NCBI GenBank assembly: GCA_017555325.1
Contig: JAFZGR010000142.1
Location: 1-26,966, forward strand
Direction: 5' to 3'
DNA from: Alphaproteobacteria bacterium
GTDB lineage: Bacteria > Pseudomonadota > Alphaproteobacteria > CAAHEQ01 > UBA3637
DNA length: 26,966 nucleotides
Shown: positions 14,674-24,159 of the stretch, piece by piece
Position numbering within the stretch: position 1 is the stretch's first letter
Layout of the letters: each line of letters opens with the position of its first letter
Position numbers and translations under genes: made by a program
The notes under the pieces: model-generated
Told to the model about the DNA's origin: nothing
Seen by the model: the letters and a program-made list of their open reading frames with translations, nothing else
Databases searched by the model: none

Positions 14674-16614
14674 ATGGCAGAAGAAAGCAGTCAACAATTC
14701 ACATCAGCGGGTAATATGTCGGCATCAAGTGCCACAGTGGGAAAATTTTCATCGGTACCGCCCGTTCGGCAAGCATCAATCAGGAAATCATCTGTTTCTC
14801 AATCTTCACAAATAAAATATGTATATGCCGGTATTGGCGAACAACCGTTAACGCAACGGGAATTTGATGAAAATTTGAAAAATTTAAGAAATATATTATC
14901 AGAAGTTGACGGTTTGTTGCATGGAGATATGCGGAATCCGGAAAATATCAAACACTGTCAACAGTTATTGGGTTTTGCAACAAGTCTGCGTTTGCCACAA
15001 GAAGTAAAGGACAAGGAGATACGCTCTTATCCACCAGTGATGCAACAATTATACCAATCGGTTAAGAATGAAGGGGCATCTGTATCAACGGCATCTCAAA
15101 TGGCACAGGCACGCCATGCGACAACGGCTATGGCTCAAATTATGGCAAGTGATGCTCATACAGTAGCAGATTTAAAGGCGGCTATTGCGAACGGATGGGA
15201 TATTAACGCTAAACATTTAAATCCGGATGGTTCATATTCTACATATGTTGATTATCAGGGAAAAGTTTTATCTGAAACAGCGGCATTTGATGAACGATTA
15301 ATTTCTCGTTTAGATGAAATTATGGCAATGCCGGATGGTCCCGAAAAAGAAAGAGCATTAAAAGAACATCAAGCAGCGGCAGATGCAAATCATCAAAGAG
15401 CAATGATGGCTGTGGATAATCTAGGAGCAGCATTGCAGACAGGCGAATTAAATCCGGAAGAGGAAGGCAAGGCACTTGAAATCTTGGAAGAAACAGAGGA
15501 ACGCGCAAGAAAAGATGCTCAACGTTATAGAGGTTTAGCAGCTCGGGCAACAACACCGGAAGCCCGTGAACGGTTTGAAAATTTAGCACAACGGAGAGAA
15601 AATTTGGCAAATGATGCTAATGATCACATAAATAACCAGGTGCATTATAATGCCTGTCTTGGTGATTTGATGAATAATGGTGATAATTCTTCTCAAGAAA
15701 ATCGTGTTTCTAGCGACATTGGCTCCGCGAGGGAGTTTTCAAATGACGGGGAAAAACCTCAATCAGCCGTAGCAAATAATCAAAGAGCAATGACGGATAT
15801 GGGTAATGTAGGAGTAGCATTTCAGACGGGCAAATTAAATTCGGAAGATGGAGACAAGGCACTTGAAATCTTGGAAGAAACAGAGGAACACGCAAGAAAA
15901 GAAGCTCAACGTTATAGAGATTTAGCAGCTCAGGCAACAACACCGGAAGCCTGTGAACATTTTGAAAATTTAGCACAACAGAGAGACACATTAGTAAGTC
16001 AAGCACAAGGAATATTATCTACAACAGATGTGAGAGAGGTTCAGAGAGTAGTTGCAGATGCCCCGTCTTCGATGCAGAATTCCACAGATGCTTCTCGGAA
16101 TTTGAATGGAATGGGTAGAGTAGCTTCTATTGGATTTCGTGCTCCGATAAATAATACAATGCCAAGTAATTTGGAAGCGCTTTCAATTACTGACGCGATG
16201 GCATCATTGGGTAATGGAAATGCATCCGGTGATTTGGATTTTGGTATTGTCCCCGGAGAGCGTATTGGAACAATGCCAAGAAGCTCTGTTGGTAGGGTAA
16301 ACGGATTTAGACGAGGGGGGATTGCCAGAACCAATCAGTCGCTTGATTTAGGAATCGGATTGGTTTCAACAACGGTGGCGCCAAAAGTTCCAGAAAATGC
16401 AGCAGAAAGCAGTGCGATAACAACAGAACGGGCAACAGCGGATAATCCAATTGTGACAGCCGATAATCAATCATCAGATCAAAGAATGGTCGATTTAACG
16501 GCGACTTTAGGGGCCAAAAAAGAAAATCCGTTAGGAAAACCAGTTAATTTAGAGGAAACAAGTGATATAAACTTATTAAATGCTCGTTCTCAACAATCAC
16601 AAGCAATGGCATAA
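14674..16614 (+). CDS. Unknown 646-aa repeat-containing protein
   Basis: I do not recognise this protein as a whole. The frame opens at 14662, but GGAGG (14664-14668) lies inside that extension, so ATG 14674 (MAEESSQQ) is the likely start. No signal peptide. The first 45 residues are Ser/Ala-rich and disordered. A possible single ankyrin-like unit lies near residues 160-210 (DLKAAIANGWDINAKHLNPD). Two copies of an 80-residue helical, Glu/Ala/Arg-rich unit follow (about 238-320 and 367-449), each containing KALEILEETEE, then AQRYR, then ATTPEA. The C-terminal 200 residues are low-complexity, rich in Ser, Thr, Asn and Ala. It sits 16 bases before the next gene, in the same operon. It may be a secreted or scaffold protein; this is inference. 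Confidence 0.75.
   Translation: MAEESSQQFTSAGNMSASSATVGKFSSVPPVRQASIRKSSVSQSSQIKYVYAGIGEQPLTQREFDENLKNLRNILSEVDGLLHGDMRNPENIKHCQQLLGFATSLRLPQEVKDKEIRSYPPVMQQLYQSVKNEGASVSTASQMAQARHATTAMAQIMASDAHTVADLKAAIANGWDINAKHLNPDGSYSTYVDYQGKVLSETAAFDERLISRLDEIMAMPDGPEKERALKEHQAAADANHQRAMMAVDNLGAALQTGELNPEEEGKALEILEETEERARKDAQRYRGLAARATTPEARERFENLAQRRENLANDANDHINNQVHYNACLGDLMNNGDNSSQENRVSSDIGSAREFSNDGEKPQSAVANNQRAMTDMGNVGVAFQTGKLNSEDGDKALEILEETEEHARKEAQRYRDLAAQATTPEACEHFENLAQQRDTLVSQAQGILSTTDVREVQRVVADAPSSMQNSTDASRNLNGMGRVASIGFRAPINNTMPSNLEALSITDAMASLGNGNASGDLDFGIVPGERIGTMPRSSVGRVNGFRRGGIARTNQSLDLGIGLVSTTVAPKVPENAAESSAITTERATADNPIVTADNQSSDQRMVDLTATLGAKKENPLGKPVNLEETSDINLLNARSQQSQAMA
15385..16020 (+). repeat. 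Intragenic tandem duplication, 387-base period
   Basis: Two copies of a coding segment begin at 15385 and 15772. In the core (about 15468-15600 and 15855-15987) the DNA is almost identical, including an unbroken 33-base match beginning at 15469 and 15856. The diverged linker (15631-15771) separates the copies. The high DNA identity indicates a recent duplication. Confidence 0.85.
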
Positions 16615-16630
16615 AAGAAAGGAATTATGA

Positions 16631-17746
16631 ATGGCAAGAAGAACATCATCAGGAAGAAGACAGCCGACAGAAGCAGAAGTAGACGCATTTGTTCGTGAAT
16701 TTAATCCGACAGGTTTTGGAACAGGTAGGATTTTAAGAGTATTTTCTTCGGAATTGAAAAAACTACCGCAGTCCGTACAAGAGGCTATTCAACCCTTATA
16801 TAATGAGTATGCACAAGCATCTATGGATATTGCCGGACGATATTCCGTTGCAGAACTTGTTCATGAAGATAAAGCCGAAATGCAACGCTTACGGGATGAA
16901 ATGTATTTGAATGATGTACGTTTAATGAATGGTATTTTGTTAAATGGCGGAATGCCGATTTTATTGGCAGTTGAAAGAGAAGGGGCTGTTGTTCATTGGA
17001 ATAATATCCGTCATGATTATATTTTTTATCCAAATGATGTTGAAGTATTGCATCAGAAAGGATATAATTTTAACGAACCTCAAAATATTGATGGTCAACA
17101 AATGGATTTTACAGCCTATAATTTAAACCATATTCAATATTGTTCGGAACAATTAGGTGAATCGGTACAAGGATTATTGCAAGGTTTAAATAAAACAAAT
17201 CAATTGATTGCCCGTCATCGGGAATTGGAAGAACAAAGGGAAGCAGAAGAAAATGCAACTCGTAGACGCCAAATTGAAGCAGAAATGGAACGGATTAATA
17301 ATGAATATAAAGCAACAATGAATGCATTATATGAAACGCAAGATATGGCAAATCAATCTGTTTTGGAATTTAGTGCCGCTCGTCAACGGTTAATGAAAGC
17401 TCTTGAATTAAATTGTCTTTCTTCGGAAAATATACAAAAGATTCAGAATGCAAATGTGGGTGCCTTATTAGAGGGGGTACAGCAAAATTACGAAGTATTG
17501 CAAAGAATTAATGCTTATATGGAAACAACGGTGGCCGAGAACGGAACTCGTTCTGTTCCGCATGTTGCGACGGCAGTGGCGTATACAACAACACCAACGG
17601 CTACATTGGCTGGTGCGGCTAACAATATGGAAATGTTTAATCAAATCGGTAATATTCCAATCGCCCCAAAAATCGGTTCTACGGTAGCTATGATGGAAGA
17701 TGTTGAGCCGACACACGCAAAAACGCAAGGCGGTCATTCGGCATAA
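16631..17746 (+). CDS. Unknown 371-aa coiled-coil protein
   Basis: Unrecognised. It begins with a basic, flexible N-terminus (MARRTSSGRRQ), then a helical region with LKKLPQSVQEAIQPLYNEYA. A globular-looking middle follows (about 95-165) with GMPILLAVEREGAVVHWNN. A strong coiled coil spans about residues 190-260 (ELEEQREAEENATRRRQIEA and onward). The last 70 residues are Thr/Ala-rich, ending in KTQGGHSA. No signal peptide or membrane segment. GAAAGGAA (16616-16623) serves the ATG at 16631. It is cotranscribed with the 646-aa gene, shares its Ala/Thr-rich C-terminal character, and is followed by a strong terminator. The two proteins may work as a pair. Confidence 0.75.
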   Translation: MARRTSSGRRQPTEAEVDAFVREFNPTGFGTGRILRVFSSELKKLPQSVQEAIQPLYNEYAQASMDIAGRYSVAELVHEDKAEMQRLRDEMYLNDVRLMNGILLNGGMPILLAVEREGAVVHWNNIRHDYIFYPNDVEVLHQKGYNFNEPQNIDGQQMDFTAYNLNHIQYCSEQLGESVQGLLQGLNKTNQLIARHRELEEQREAEENATRRRQIEAEMERINNEYKATMNALYETQDMANQSVLEFSAARQRLMKALELNCLSSENIQKIQNANVGALLEGVQQNYEVLQRINAYMETTVAENGTRSVPHVATAVAYTTTPTATLAGAANNMEMFNQIGNIPIAPKIGSTVAMMEDVEPTHAKTQGGHSA

Positions 17747-17771
17747 TTGATAGTTGATATTGTAAATCATG

Positions 17772-17801
17772 AAAAAAGGCATTCGTTTGGATGCCTTTTT
17801 T
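17772..17801 (+). terminator. Rho-independent terminator
   Basis: AAAAAAGGCAT (17772-17782) pairs perfectly with ATGCCTTTTTT (17791-17801), loop of eight bases. It separates the two-gene operon from the giant gene. Confidence 0.9.
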
Positions 17802-17963
17802 GTATAACGACACCGCTGATCAGATTAATTGATTTTTTTTGAAAAGTTGTTGTGAAATTCTACTGAAAGAGTCAGATATTATCAAAAATAAAATTTTTTA
17901 TTTTGTGTTGTGAATGTGTTTTTTTATTCAATTATAAAAAATGGCTTTTTTACATGAAAAAAA

Positions 17964-17992
17964 TTGATTTTAATGAAAAAATAAAGTATAAT
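17964..17992 (+). promoter_or_regulatory. Promoter of the giant gene
   Basis: TTGATT (17964-17969), 17 bases, TATAAT (17987-17992, exact consensus). The leader is about 45 bases. The rest of the gap (17802-17963) is AT-rich and shows nothing else. Confidence 0.7.
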
Positions 17993-18043
17993 ATAAAACA
18001 ATAAAAGGATGATTTGTATTTGCTAAAATAGCGGAGATGAAGA

Positions 18044-21000
18044 ATGGCTCATAATGATTCAATAAATGATGGAGTAAATCAGTTAATAAAAAATCCGAAA
18101 ATATTGGATGATATTCGGGATAAGCTGATTGAAACGCTTTATTTGATTTCTTCTGATTCTAAAACACAACCGACAGAGGCGTATATTAAAGAAATTGCCC
18201 TAAAATTATATGGACACGTGGAAGAATTTAAAGATTTTAATTGGGATGATCTACATGTTCGCATAATTGATGATGATTCCCCGAATGCTTTCTTTTTGTC
18301 CGGTAATAAATTTGGTTTAACAGAGTCTTACATTTGTTTTACAAAAGGATTATTTGAAACGTGTAAAAGTGAAGATGAGTTGGCCTATATTATTGGTCAT
18401 GAAATGGCGCATGCTGTTTTAAAACGGCAAGGAAAAGAAGGAAATGATAAGATTGAAGAAAGTTTGGCCGATTCATTAAGTATTCGTGCTTTAATCAGTC
18501 AAGGCTATGATCCGCGATCAGCATTAGAGTTTATGGGTAAAATGCCCTCTAATATTTCTCTTTCGGGAATAATAGATGTTCATCCGTTAAGTAAGACACG
18601 TATTAGTGTTATTGAAGGTCTTATTATGAAATATGGATATAGTTTACCAAAAGATCCCGTATATAGGCCAATCAGTTCACAAACAAAACAAATCAAAGAT
18701 TGTCAATTTGTATCACATCTTCATTCAACATTTTCTGATCAAGATTATCTTAATAAAAAACCAATGCAAAAATTACAGGTTTTATTGGATGTTATCAATC
18801 GAGAAGCTGTTAATTCGTATGAAGAATATGCATCCTGTTCTGTGTTGTCTGATGAATCAAGATTTTTAACGGCAGTGACACATTTGGCATTTGAAACGCC
18901 GGAAGACAAAAACAATGATTCTTTTTATTTATCGCCAACCCATCAGAAAATATTTAAAAAAGAATTTTTAAATATTTTAAATCAGGCAACGGATAGTGAA
19001 AAGCAAGAAATATTTAATTCATTATATCGGTATTTAACGGATACATTGCTTGTTGTATCACATAATGAAAAAAAACAAAATGATATCATTAATCTTTGTC
19101 GATTAATGACCGCCCAGACATTGAGGGTGTTAGGTAATCAGGCTGATTTTTCAAAAATATCGGAATTGTCCGATTTGATTCAAAGTTTAAAAGATTTGAT
19201 GTTGTCTCAAAATTTAACGCAAAAACAGTCTGTTCTATCAAAATTTTTTGGTGTTTTCAAAAAAACAGAATCCAAAGAGAGTTCGCTTGTTCAAACGACT
19301 GAAGCAAAAGAAAAAACGGATTCTTTATTGCGGTGTGTATATCAAAATGTTTATGCAATTCGTAAAATATTATACACTTTTAATACGCACGAGGCACGCT
19401 CTTTTTTTGAAAATGAGACAGGTAACTCTAGGCCTTTTTATTCGTATTATAGTAAAGAGCCGCTCCCCATTCAAGTTACACTTGAAAAGTTAATAAAAGA
19501 AAAAGTGGGTTTGTCTATTGTGCAAAATCAACCGCATCCGTTAGCACATTTGTTGGCCAGAGCAGAAGAAGAGTGGATAAAACGCACACAGGAAATAAAA
19601 AAAATTAAAGATAAGGATAGACATGCAAAAATACCGGATGAATTGTTATATAGAGAATCTATTGCTGACATTTTAGCCTTGTATGGTATTTTTGAACCCC
19701 GTTCTACTTTGTTTGAATCTGTGTTATCAACGCTTTATTTAAGAAATGATTTGGATAAAGCAATAGAAAAAGAATATTCGGATTATTATTTGCCGTTTCA
19801 GGTGCAATCGGAATTGTGGTGTTATCAGCACCGCATCCAAGATAATAGTAAACATTTGACGCATCAAACAGGTGTTCGGGTTTTAGATGATACACTTGAA
19901 ATTTATCGGTATAATCAACAAACTGGAAATATTGTTGATGTATCGGTTATTAAGAAAGATGTTTTTTCAAATAGTTGTTGTCAAAAGGAGCAAGATGAAA
20001 AGTACAAGGTGTTTGATTTATTAAGAAAAGTATTTAAAACGAAACCCGAATCGGAAATAAAAGAAAATCAACGAAAATCCTTGATATTTGATATCCAAAA
20101 ACGCATTCATCGTATTCAAAACTTAAATAAAGCAGAGGTTCTAAGAGATGCTGCTTCCGTTTTGACGGAAATAGATTTTTTATTTAATGTTGCATTTAAT
20201 CGCACAAGTTATATGCATCATATTGATACATATGATATTCAGATTCAAAAGCAATTATTAAGAGTACAAACTTCTCAGATTCAAGAACAACTTTATCAGC
20301 GTTATTTTGAAATTGTCGGAATTGTTGCACAAGATGAAACGGCTGTCCAAATTTTAAAAGAGGCCCCCTTTTTGAATTTGAACTTCAATTTCAATAATGA
20401 TTTATGTGGACCGGCTGTGTATAATATAGATGCATATATTCAATTCTGTAGAGAACATAAATTATTGGATGTATTAAAACTAAAAGCAATGAATTGTTGG
20501 ACTTTATCTGAAAAAATGCCGGAATTTTTTGAGAAAGTTTTTCAATATGACACGCCAACCGATGCGATAACATTGAGAAAAGCATATTCCTCTATTATAA
20601 GTTGTTGTGCAACGGATTTAAATCATAATGCTAAAAAAAATAATTGGTGTGGTGTATTGAAGCAGTATTTTCGTAATCCGGAGACGCCTTTGACAATTCC
20701 TTATTCCTTATGTTGTGATTTATTAAACAGTGATTCATATAAATCGGATGAAGCTATTTTGTATCAACGTTTATTTCAAAATGCAATTAATCCGAAAAAT
20801 TATCCAGAGACGTTACAACAAAAAGTTCACTTGTTTATTTCTCTTTCAAAATGCATAGGCATTCATCAGGCTCTTGATTTGACAGAAAGAGATTTTGAGC
20901 CACTTACAAATGTAATTATACAAAATTTGTTGTCTATCTCTAAAATGGATAACAGGATAATTTATTTGGATAACTTAAAGATCTATGGAGGAAAAACATC

Positions 21001-24000
21001 GAGGATTGTTTGTTCGCTAATAGATAAGATATTGGATTCAAAAGGTTTTTGGGATGTTCCTCTTCAAGATGCGGTAGATGCCTATTGTCAGTTTGTTTAC
21101 AAAAATATGTTTAACAATGATTTGAAAACACAGCGTAGTGTTTTGCAACATTTGTTACAAAAAATTGAAGAAGAACCGTTGAGTGAACAGGAAAAATATT
21201 ATTCTCAACTGTTAAGTGGTCGTAATGATATTATTTTCAGCGATTTAAAAGAACAAGTTATCCAAAAATGGAGTAAAACCGTTTTGGATTTAATTGGAGA
21301 GGATACTGGAACACCGGATTATTTAGAAAAAGTCCAACCATACGTTGAACGCTTAAAAACAGAAGAAACAGGAAAAGCAGATTATATATATAAAAAAGAT
21401 GTTCGTTATACCTCTTTATCCGGTGAAACGTATCAGGCGGTTGCAACACAGCTTCAAAATGATTTGGTTGCCCAGGAAGAGTTAGCAAAACGTTTAAACC
21501 CATTGAAACAATATGATTTATCAAACAATAAAAAAAATCAAGGTGTTGGTATTTTAGCAGATTTGATTGTTGTTTTGACGGATGATAAAGAAACGGCAGA
21601 AGCAAGTATTCGGTTTTTAATGAACCCTGCATCTAAAGAGACAGCTGAAAACCTAAAAGATGAAATTGAAAAAAGGCATGCAATGGTAAGACTTTCAAAT
21701 GGTTATGTTGACGTGTCATCTGAGATGTTAATGGAATACCATGCTTTGTTTTGGAAATCATCATTGGAAATACGAGCATTAATTATGAAGGAGTTTTTAA
21801 AATCCGTTGTTCCTTCATTTTATACAAGTGTTGATGAAAATAACCAAAGAAGAATGGTGAAAGATAACAAAAAACAGCAAGAATATCTTTTTGATTTTGT
21901 AACAAAGCAATTATTTCCAATAGAAGAAAATATTCCTAATCGGGATATCTTACTTGAAGGATTACGCAGTTATATTAATCAACATCCGACATATGAAGCG
22001 GAATTTTTGTTGGCCACGTTTTTAACTGCTCGTCGTAAAACCGGTGAAAATGACGATGTTTTTGAGTTGGGAAAAACAGCACGTTTATTTTTTGAAAATA
22101 AAGGACCGGCAGAAGTTAAAGTCGGGCAGTTCTTGGCTTCTCGAAATGATTTGCCTGTTGATTTTACGGATGAAATGAAAAAACTGACGAATCAGGTGGC
22201 TATTCCTTCTCGTACTGAAATATACAATTTATTAAGAGCATATCATCCTGAAATTTTAGAACGTTTACGTCAAAACAAACAGAAATTAGGACGTGTTTTG
22301 GCTGCCGGTTCGCATTTTATAACCATTGATTTTGGAGATGAAATTTTATCGTTGGGCAGAGAACGTTCCGGTCAGAAAGCCGCGCAAGGATTTGAGCGGA
22401 TGATTGATACTTTTGAGGATTTAAAGAAAAAAGGTATTTCTCCGGAAAATGTTGCCGTTTTATCCGATTGTGCAAAACAGGCAGCAGATATGAATGTGGT
22501 TGAAACCAGTGCTGATGCAGGTTATCAACAATTTAGATTATCTCGGGAATTATATGATCCCGTAACGATAATGGTTGATGGATACACTGTTCATTTCAAA
22601 ACAATGGAATGGAGGGGATATAGTACCAAACAGTGTTCGGAAGGTAATGGGCAGTGGTTGCAAAGTTATAAATTGATGGAAAAAGCTCAAGGAACTGATT
22701 TTGTTGATATGCCGACAGATACACCAGAGCAACAAGCTTTAAAACAGGCAACGGCAAAAGCAAACTTTATTTTAAATTTGGGATGTATTTTAAGAGGTGG
22801 TGTTTTTGATGATGACAGACACGGAGCCCAGTTAAAAGTATTAAATCACCCGAAAAATCAGCAACATATTTACGTTTCGTTGTTTGATACGGGTTCTTGC
22901 AGTTTACAAGAGCCACTACCGGCAGAACGGAAGTTATTCGGATATTTGTTGTTCAAAACCATTCAACAAACTCTTTTGGGAGAAAATCATTTGAATAATA
23001 ATGATTTTACTGCAAAGTTTGCACAAAGTTTTAATGATTGCATGGTGCAAATCCGTAAGGAAAATAACGATAACACACCATTGTATTTGGCAAAAGTACA
23101 ACGGGCATTGGGAGCATTATCCCATTTTACAAATGATATTCCCGAAAATGAACGATTATCTGTTTTGCTGACAACGTTGAAAACAATGCCTATTCATCCG
23201 GATATTATCAGCGGGATGTATGAAGCTGCATCCGTTGTTGAAAAAAACATGCTAGATATATTGTTTAAACAATTAGGTATTGGTGAAAAAGATAAGCAAG
23301 ATACAACAGTTGATAAAACAGCTGTAGAGATTTTAACGGATTTATTTGCATTTAATCCGATTGAACCAAAACTTTCTTCAACAATACAGTCATATGGTAA
23401 TCAAAAGCTTGTTTTAACGCCGAATGAACAGGAAGAATGTGGACATATGATAATGAACATTGTCAAACATATTTCGACAATGTCAGATAAGACAAATATC
23501 TCGCAAATAATGCAGTCTTTACCAAATAATAAACAAACAACGTATATTTGTGAAATATTATTTGCATTGGGACAAGCCATTGCCAAAGAAAAGTTATCTG
23601 ATGATAAATTGGCATATATTCTTCATGAGTTGGGTAATAAAAAGATTTCTGTACCATTTATAAAAGGTATTTCATCACATTTGGGAATGATGGAAAACAT
23701 AGCTTTGAGAATGGTTATATCCTCTGAGGGTACAATAAAACCGGAAGGTCTTAAATTGATTGAACGAACAGGAGCATTTAAAAGTTTATCAGCAAAAATA
23801 GCACAATCAGCAACTTATTTTGCTCCGAAGATACACGCACAACCGATAATGGTTCAAATTAATTCAAATGGATTGCCGACATTGATGCCACCGGAACAGA
23901 TGACGGATATTACGCATATTGTGGTTAATGGTTCTGATGACTTTTTAAGATACACCCGTCAAGCTGTTCAGAAAAAGAAACCTGTTGTTTTGCCTCAGGT

Positions 24001-24022
24001 TGGCGGAGCTTCATTGCGATAA
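18044..24022 (+). CDS. Giant protein: M48-type metallopeptidase plus divergent ABC1/UbiB-like domain
   Basis: A 1992-aa protein without signal peptide or obvious membrane segment. Residues about 1-200 are an M48-family zinc peptidase: SPNAFFLSG, then KGLFETCKSEDELAYIIGHE, the zinc site HEMAH (119-123), the third ligand region ESLAD (139-143), and DVHPLSKTRI. Residues about 1345-1640 carry ABC1/UbiB atypical kinase motifs: KVGQ (K1359-Q1362) followed by FLASRNDLPVDF; TMEWRGYS (M1521); the catalytic-loop equivalent DRHGAQ (1591-1596); and DTG (1615-1617) in place of DFG. The usual VAVK lysine is not clear, and Asn of the catalytic loop is Gln, so kinase activity is uncertain. The roughly 1100 residues between, and the last 350, are mainly helical and unrecognised. 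GGAG (18033-18036) supports the start. It has its own promoter. Confidence 0.85.
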   Translation: MAHNDSINDGVNQLIKNPKILDDIRDKLIETLYLISSDSKTQPTEAYIKEIALKLYGHVEEFKDFNWDDLHVRIIDDDSPNAFFLSGNKFGLTESYICFTKGLFETCKSEDELAYIIGHEMAHAVLKRQGKEGNDKIEESLADSLSIRALISQGYDPRSALEFMGKMPSNISLSGIIDVHPLSKTRISVIEGLIMKYGYSLPKDPVYRPISSQTKQIKDCQFVSHLHSTFSDQDYLNKKPMQKLQVLLDVINREAVNSYEEYASCSVLSDESRFLTAVTHLAFETPEDKNNDSFYLSPTHQKIFKKEFLNILNQATDSEKQEIFNSLYRYLTDTLLVVSHNEKKQNDIINLCRLMTAQTLRVLGNQADFSKISELSDLIQSLKDLMLSQNLTQKQSVLSKFFGVFKKTESKESSLVQTTEAKEKTDSLLRCVYQNVYAIRKILYTFNTHEARSFFENETGNSRPFYSYYSKEPLPIQVTLEKLIKEKVGLSIVQNQPHPLAHLLARAEEEWIKRTQEIKKIKDKDRHAKIPDELLYRESIADILALYGIFEPRSTLFESVLSTLYLRNDLDKAIEKEYSDYYLPFQVQSELWCYQHRIQDNSKHLTHQTGVRVLDDTLEIYRYNQQTGNIVDVSVIKKDVFSNSCCQKEQDEKYKVFDLLRKVFKTKPESEIKENQRKSLIFDIQKRIHRIQNLNKAEVLRDAASVLTEIDFLFNVAFNRTSYMHHIDTYDIQIQKQLLRVQTSQIQEQLYQRYFEIVGIVAQDETAVQILKEAPFLNLNFNFNNDLCGPAVYNIDAYIQFCREHKLLDVLKLKAMNCWTLSEKMPEFFEKVFQYDTPTDAITLRKAYSSIISCCATDLNHNAKKNNWCGVLKQYFRNPETPLTIPYSLCCDLLNSDSYKSDEAILYQRLFQNAINPKNYPETLQQKVHLFISLSKCIGIHQALDLTERDFEPLTNVIIQNLLSISKMDNRIIYLDNLKIYGGKTSRIVCSLIDKILDSKGFWDVPLQDAVDAYCQFVYKNMFNNDLKTQRSVLQHLLQKIEEEPLSEQEKYYSQLLSGRNDIIFSDLKEQVIQKWSKTVLDLIGEDTGTPDYLEKVQPYVERLKTEETGKADYIYKKDVRYTSLSGETYQAVATQLQNDLVAQEELAKRLNPLKQYDLSNNKKNQGVGILADLIVVLTDDKETAEASIRFLMNPASKETAENLKDEIEKRHAMVRLSNGYVDVSSEMLMEYHALFWKSSLEIRALIMKEFLKSVVPSFYTSVDENNQRRMVKDNKKQQEYLFDFVTKQLFPIEENIPNRDILLEGLRSYINQHPTYEAEFLLATFLTARRKTGENDDVFELGKTARLFFENKGPAEVKVGQFLASRNDLPVDFTDEMKKLTNQVAIPSRTEIYNLLRAYHPEILERLRQNKQKLGRVLAAGSHFITIDFGDEILSLGRERSGQKAAQGFERMIDTFEDLKKKGISPENVAVLSDCAKQAADMNVVETSADAGYQQFRLSRELYDPVTIMVDGYTVHFKTMEWRGYSTKQCSEGNGQWLQSYKLMEKAQGTDFVDMPTDTPEQQALKQATAKANFILNLGCILRGGVFDDDRHGAQLKVLNHPKNQQHIYVSLFDTGSCSLQEPLPAERKLFGYLLFKTIQQTLLGENHLNNNDFTAKFAQSFNDCMVQIRKENNDNTPLYLAKVQRALGALSHFTNDIPENERLSVLLTTLKTMPIHPDIISGMYEAASVVEKNMLDILFKQLGIGEKDKQDTTVDKTAVEILTDLFAFNPIEPKLSSTIQSYGNQKLVLTPNEQEECGHMIMNIVKHISTMSDKTNISQIMQSLPNNKQTTYICEILFALGQAIAKEKLSDDKLAYILHELGNKKISVPFIKGISSHLGMMENIALRMVISSEGTIKPEGLKLIERTGAFKSLSAKIAQSATYFAPKIHAQPIMVQINSNGLPTLMPPEQMTDITHIVVNGSDDFLRYTRQAVQKKKPVVLPQVGGASLR

Positions 24023-24097
24023 TCTTATTGAGTTTTATTTTGTTATGCGATGTTGTAAAAAAAAACACAATAAAATATGTAAAATTCGTTTTTTTAG

Positions 24098-24138
24098 TTG
24101 CAACTGATAAAGTTATATGTTAAAATAAATTATCAGTT
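24098..24138 (+). promoter_or_regulatory. Promoter and operator-like inverted repeat before the ankyrin gene
   Basis: TTGCAA (24098-24103), 17 bases, TAAAAT (24121-24126). The perfect inverted repeat AACTGATAA (24102-24110) and TTATCAGTT (24130-24138) brackets the -10 box. One arm touches the -35 box and the other lies at the transcription start, a good position for a repressor dimer or tetramer. Confidence 0.55.
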
Positions 24139-24159
24139 AAATAAATAAGGGAGGTAACA

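Noticed and set aside
15320..16006. Two similar Leu/Pro-rich open frames on the minus strand (15320-15610 and 15710-16006)
   Set aside because: They are antisense shadows of the two duplicated repeat copies, and their similarity to each other only reflects that duplication. They have no ribosome-binding sites.
24033..24075. Possible terminator after the giant gene (TTTTATTTTGT pairing with ACACAATAAAA)
   Set aside because: The stem is almost all A-T with one mismatch, the loop is long (21 bases), and no T-run follows directly.
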